DNA of 64,000 nucleotides from JBOGFI01 sp050743365. Its GTDB lineage: Bacteria; Actinomycetota; Acidimicrobiia; IMCC26256; JACDBD01. The stretch is taken from NCBI GenBank assembly GCA_050743365.1, contig JBOGFI010000072.1, forward strand, positions 32,303 through 96,302, written 5' to 3'. The translations under genes and the position numbers were made by a program. Positions within the stretch are counted from its first letter, which is position 1. Every line of letters starts with the position of its first letter. The notes below the pieces were generated by a model. That model did not search any database and was not told the DNA's origin. It saw only the letters and a program-made list of their open reading frames with translations. Positions 61,380-64,000 of the stretch are shown piece after piece.

Positions 61380-62558
61380 ATGTCGAAGCGAGGGCCGGCA
61401 GTGCGGGTGGCTCATCTCACGACCGTCGACAGCAGCCTGCGCTTCCTCCTGTTCCCCCAACTGCGGGCGGTGGTCGACCGTGGCGGCGACGCGATCGGCA
61501 TCAGCGCCCCGGGGCCGTGGGTGGCCGGGCTCGAGCGCGACGGCGTCCGCCACGTGCCGCTGCCGTCGTCGACCCGCGGGATGGACCTGCGCGCCGACCT
61601 GCGGTCGGCGGCGGAGCTGTGGCGGATCCTGCGGCGCGAGCACTTCGATGTGCTCCACACCCACAATCCCAAGCCCGGGCTCTACGGACGGGTCGTCGGT
61701 CGCCTCGCAGGGGTGCCGATCGTCGTGAACACGGTGCACGGCGTGTACGCGACCGAGCGCGACCCGTGGCCGAAGCGGCTCCTCGTCTACCTGCTCGAGG
61801 CCGTGGCCGCCCGCTTCTCCGACGCGGAGCTCGTCCAGAACGCGGAAGACCTCTCGCGCATGACCCGGTGCCGGATCACGCGGCGTGACGCCAGGCTGCT
61901 CGGCAACGGCGTCGACCTGGCCAAGTTCGACCCCGAGCGCTTCACCGAGGAGGACCGGCGCGCGCTCCGCGCGTCCCTGGGCGCGGAGCCGGGCCAGGTC
62001 GTGGTCGGCACCGTGGGCCGCCTGGTGGCCGAGAAGGGCTACCGGGAGCTGTTCGAGGCCCTCGACCGCCTCGACGAACGGTACGTGGCGGTGGTGGCGG
62101 GCCCCCGCGACCCCGAGAAGGCCGACGGGCTGCCGGCGGAGACGCTCGACCGCGCGGCACGGGCCGGTGTCCGCCTGCTCGGATGGCGCGACGACGTGGA
62201 CGCGCTCTACCGGGCGATCGACGTCTTCGTCCTCCCCTCGTACCGGGAGGGCTTCCCGAGGGCCGCCATGGAGGCCGCCGCCATGGCGGTGCCCGTCGTC
62301 GCCACCGACATCCGCGGCTGCCGCCAGGTCGTCGAGCACGGCGTGAACGGGTTCCTGGTGCCGGTACGTGACCCCTCGGCGCTGGAGGCCGCCATCCGCC
62401 GCCTCGGCGAGGATCCCGCGCTTCGAGCGGCGATGGGCGCGGCCGGTCGCCGGCGGGCCCGGGAGCGCTTCGACGAGCGCGCCGTGGTGCGCACGGTCAT
62501 GGAGACGTACCGCGAGGTGGCGCAGCGCAAGGGCGTGCGACTCCGGGAGCTCGAGTAG
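61380..62558 (+). CDS. glycosyltransferase family 4
   Basis: 392 aa, start ATG directly after the HAD stop. GT-B motifs are H-T-H-N-P-K-P-G-L-Y-G-R, N-G-V-D-L, G-R-L-V-A-E-K-G-Y and P-S-Y-R-E-G-F-P-R-A-A-M-E-A. The H-N-P-K-P-G-L segment is frequent in second-step transferases that follow a PglC-type primer, such as PglA-like enzymes. That fits its position in the same operon as the primer. Confidence 0.88.
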   Translation: MSKRGPAVRVAHLTTVDSSLRFLLFPQLRAVVDRGGDAIGISAPGPWVAGLERDGVRHVPLPSSTRGMDLRADLRSAAELWRILRREHFDVLHTHNPKPGLYGRVVGRLAGVPIVVNTVHGVYATERDPWPKRLLVYLLEAVAARFSDAELVQNAEDLSRMTRCRITRRDARLLGNGVDLAKFDPERFTEEDRRALRASLGAEPGQVVVGTVGRLVAEKGYRELFEALDRLDERYVAVVAGPRDPEKADGLPAETLDRAARAGVRLLGWRDDVDALYRAIDVFVLPSYREGFPRAAMEAAAMAVPVVATDIRGCRQVVEHGVNGFLVPVRDPSALEAAIRRLGEDPALRAAMGAAGRRRARERFDERAVVRTVMETYREVAQRKGVRLRELE

Positions 62559-62586
62559 TCCGTACCCACGACCGCAGAGCGGCTTG

Positions 62587-63774
62587 TCAGCCCCGCGAGC
62601 CGGCCGCGACGGCGGCGTCCACGTCGGGTCCGGCTCGCTGCAGACGGGCCAGCACCTCGGCGACGGCGTCGACGGCGGCCTCGGAGAGGTCGGGGTAGAT
62701 CGGCAGGCTCACGACGCGGTGGGCAACGTGAACGGTGACGGGGAGGTCGACGGTCGCGGCGGGTGCGTAGGCCTGCTGCAGGTGCACCGGGGGCCAGAAG
62801 TAGCAACGGGTGTCGACGCCCTCGGCCCGCAGGGCGCTCACGAGGGCGTCGCGGCCGATCCCGTAGACCTCGGGCTCGACGGCGACGGTGAAGTCCTTGT
62901 ACGTGGACGAGTCGTCGGGGTCGACGGCTTGCGCGCTGACTCCGGGGATCTGCTCGAGGTGCGTGTGATACCTGGCTGCCAGCTCGCGCCGGCGGGCCAG
63001 GTGGGCCTCGAAGCCGGCGAGCGCTTCCAACGCCACCGCCGCGTGGAGCTCGGACATGCGGGCGTTGAGCCCGACGAAGCGGGTGTCGTAGTCGCCGGGC
63101 GGGTTGCCGTAGTTGCGGCCCCACCGGAGCCGCTCGGCGACTTCGTCGTGGCGGGTCGCGACCAGACCGCCCTCCCCGGCCACCAACGGCTTCGTCGGCG
63201 TGAGGCTGAACACCTCGGCATCGCCGAATCCGCCGACCGGCCGTCCGCGCCGCAGAGCGCCGAACGCGTGGGCGGCATCGAACACCAGCGGGATCCCGGC
63301 CCGGCGGGCGAGCTCCTCGAAGCGCTCCGCCGCGCAGGGGGCGCCGAACACGTGGGTGGGCAGGAGGGTGCCGGCGCCCTCGAGCCGCCGCTCGGCATCC
63401 CCGGGGTCGAGCTGGAACCTGTCGGCGTCGCACTCCGCGAAGCGCGGCTCGAGGCCATTCCAGGCCACCGCGTGAGCAGACGCCGAGAAGGTGAAGCTCG
63501 GCAGCACCACCGCGCCGCGCCCGGGCGCGAGCACGCGCAGCGCCAAGAGGAGGCCGGAGCTGCACGAGGACGTGGCCACGACGTGGCGGACCCCGAGCCG
63601 GTCGGCAACCTGCGCCTCGAGCTCGCGCACGAGCGGCCCGTCGGTGAGCGTGCCCCGCTCGTACGACGGACGGAGGCGCTCCACCACCCGTTCAAGCGGC
63701 GGGCGCGCCGGGCGCGCGAACGGCAGCCCGTCCGGGAAGGCCGGCGCACCGCCGAGGATGGCGGGGCGACTCAC
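62587..63774 (-). CDS. DegT/DnrJ/EryC1/StrS aminotransferase
   Basis: 395 aa PLP enzyme. The lysine is K195 in L-T-P-T-K-P-L, the loop S-S-C-S-S-G-L binds phosphate and V-F-D-A-A-H-A-F holds the aspartate. It is convergent with the GT4 gene, 28 nt apart, and begins from GTG 63774. It differs clearly from the WecE-like protein at 3516. It may make the 4-amino sugar used by the PglC-type primer or serve the gene cluster to its right. The downstream boundary of that cluster lies outside the window. Confidence 0.86.
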   Translation of the reverse strand: MSRPAILGGAPAFPDGLPFARPARPPLERVVERLRPSYERGTLTDGPLVRELEAQVADRLGVRHVVATSSCSSGLLLALRVLAPGRGAVVLPSFTFSASAHAVAWNGLEPRFAECDADRFQLDPGDAERRLEGAGTLLPTHVFGAPCAAERFEELARRAGIPLVFDAAHAFGALRRGRPVGGFGDAEVFSLTPTKPLVAGEGGLVATRHDEVAERLRWGRNYGNPPGDYDTRFVGLNARMSELHAAVALEALAGFEAHLARRRELAARYHTHLEQIPGVSAQAVDPDDSSTYKDFTVAVEPEVYGIGRDALVSALRAEGVDTRCYFWPPVHLQQAYAPAATVDLPVTVHVAHRVVSLPIYPDLSEAAVDAVAEVLARLQRAGPDVDAAVAAGSRG

Positions 63775-63790
63775 GAGGGCGCCAGCCCGT

Positions 63791-64000
63791 TCACGTGATG
63801 GCGCCCGAGTAGCGGCGGCGGTTCAGCGCCCGTCGCAGGGTCCCCTCCAGGCTCATGCCGCCGTCGACCTTGCGCGCGAACCAACGCATCCCGTCGGCGC
63901 GCTGGATGGGCGACCGGGCGAGCCGGTAGGGGTCGGTCCGGCCGTAGGGGTTGGCCCCGACCGCGCCGAGCGCGGCCGACCGGAACCGGCGGCGCACGGC
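63791..64000 (-). CDS. C-terminal part of an unidentified protein, cut by window edge
   Basis: The frame stays open to the right edge; 69 codons are visible, ending at 63791. It contains arginine-rich helices (R-S-P-I-Q-R-A-D-G-M-R-W-F-A-R-K). It lies 16 nt upstream of the aminotransferase on the same strand, so both are probably in one operon. I cannot assign a family from this tail. Confidence 0.55.
   Translation of the reverse strand, partial: AVRRRFRSAALGAVGANPYGRTDPYRLARSPIQRADGMRWFARKVDGGMSLEGTLRRALNRRRYSGAIT

Overview
The window looks like a chromosomal segment from a high-GC actinobacterium. Support comes from the strong G/C bias at third codon positions, frequent GTG and TTG starts, 4-bp start/stop overlaps, apparently leaderless promoters, the argS-lysA-hom-thrC gene order, an actinobacterial type arginyl-tRNA synthetase and a BldD-like regulator. 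An uncultured Acidimicrobiia-type lineage is my guess; no 16S gene is present to confirm it. Almost everything here concerns cell-surface polysaccharide assembly, with c-di-GMP signalling genes and one housekeeping operon interleaved.

Layout. 1-12 kb (+): an operon of glycosyltransferases, an acetyltransferase and aminotransferase pair (WecD/WecE-like), a Wzx-type flippase, a GT2-GT4 fusion and an O-antigen ligase/polymerase-like membrane protein. 12-19 kb (-): a Wzc-like chain-length tyrosine kinase, an overlapping EAL/GGDEF pair behind a sigma-28-like promoter and flanked by 161-bp direct repeats of the trhA 3' end, intact trhA (hemolysin III family), an aldehyde dehydrogenase and a frameshifted glycosyltransferase. 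20.2 kb: tRNA-Arg(CCG). 20.3-23 kb (+): nucleotide-sugar dehydrogenase, low-molecular-weight tyrosine phosphatase and epimerase. 23-24.5 kb (-): a membrane protein and a second GGDEF protein. 24.7-30 kb (+): argS-lysA-hom-thrC.

30-31 kb: a sulfotransferase. 31.1-41.3 kb (+): a CDP-sugar type cluster with a glucose-1-phosphate cytidylyltransferase, an SDR epimerase/dehydratase, five TylCIII/TcaB9-like C-methyltransferase modules in tandem (two fused in one 857-aa protein, the second of them lacking both predicted catalytic histidines), and a Tat-exported G8-domain beta-helix lipoprotein. 41-47 kb: four GT2 enzymes and a two-gene ABC exporter. 47-51 kb: a BldD-like c-di-GMP-type regulator divergent from two beta-propeller lipoproteins, the second a CRTAC1/ASPIC protein. 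51-64 kb: further glycosyltransferases, a WecB-like UDP-GlcNAc 2-epimerase, a GT-C membrane protein, a priming phosphoglycosyl transferase, an ATP-grasp/HAD pair and a second DegT aminotransferase.

How it fits together (inference): nucleotide sugars (UDP-ManNAcA from the WecB- and WecC-like enzymes, an acetamido-deoxyhexose from the WecE/WecD-like pair, and a CDP-linked C-methylated sugar) would be assembled on a lipid primed by the phosphoglycosyl transferase. Export would be by flippase or ABC transporter, with polymerisation or ligation, Wzc-type kinase control and possibly sulfation. Two diguanylate cyclases, one phosphodiesterase and the BldD-like protein suggest c-di-GMP control. The most unusual region is the C-methyltransferase array at 33.1-39.3 kb.
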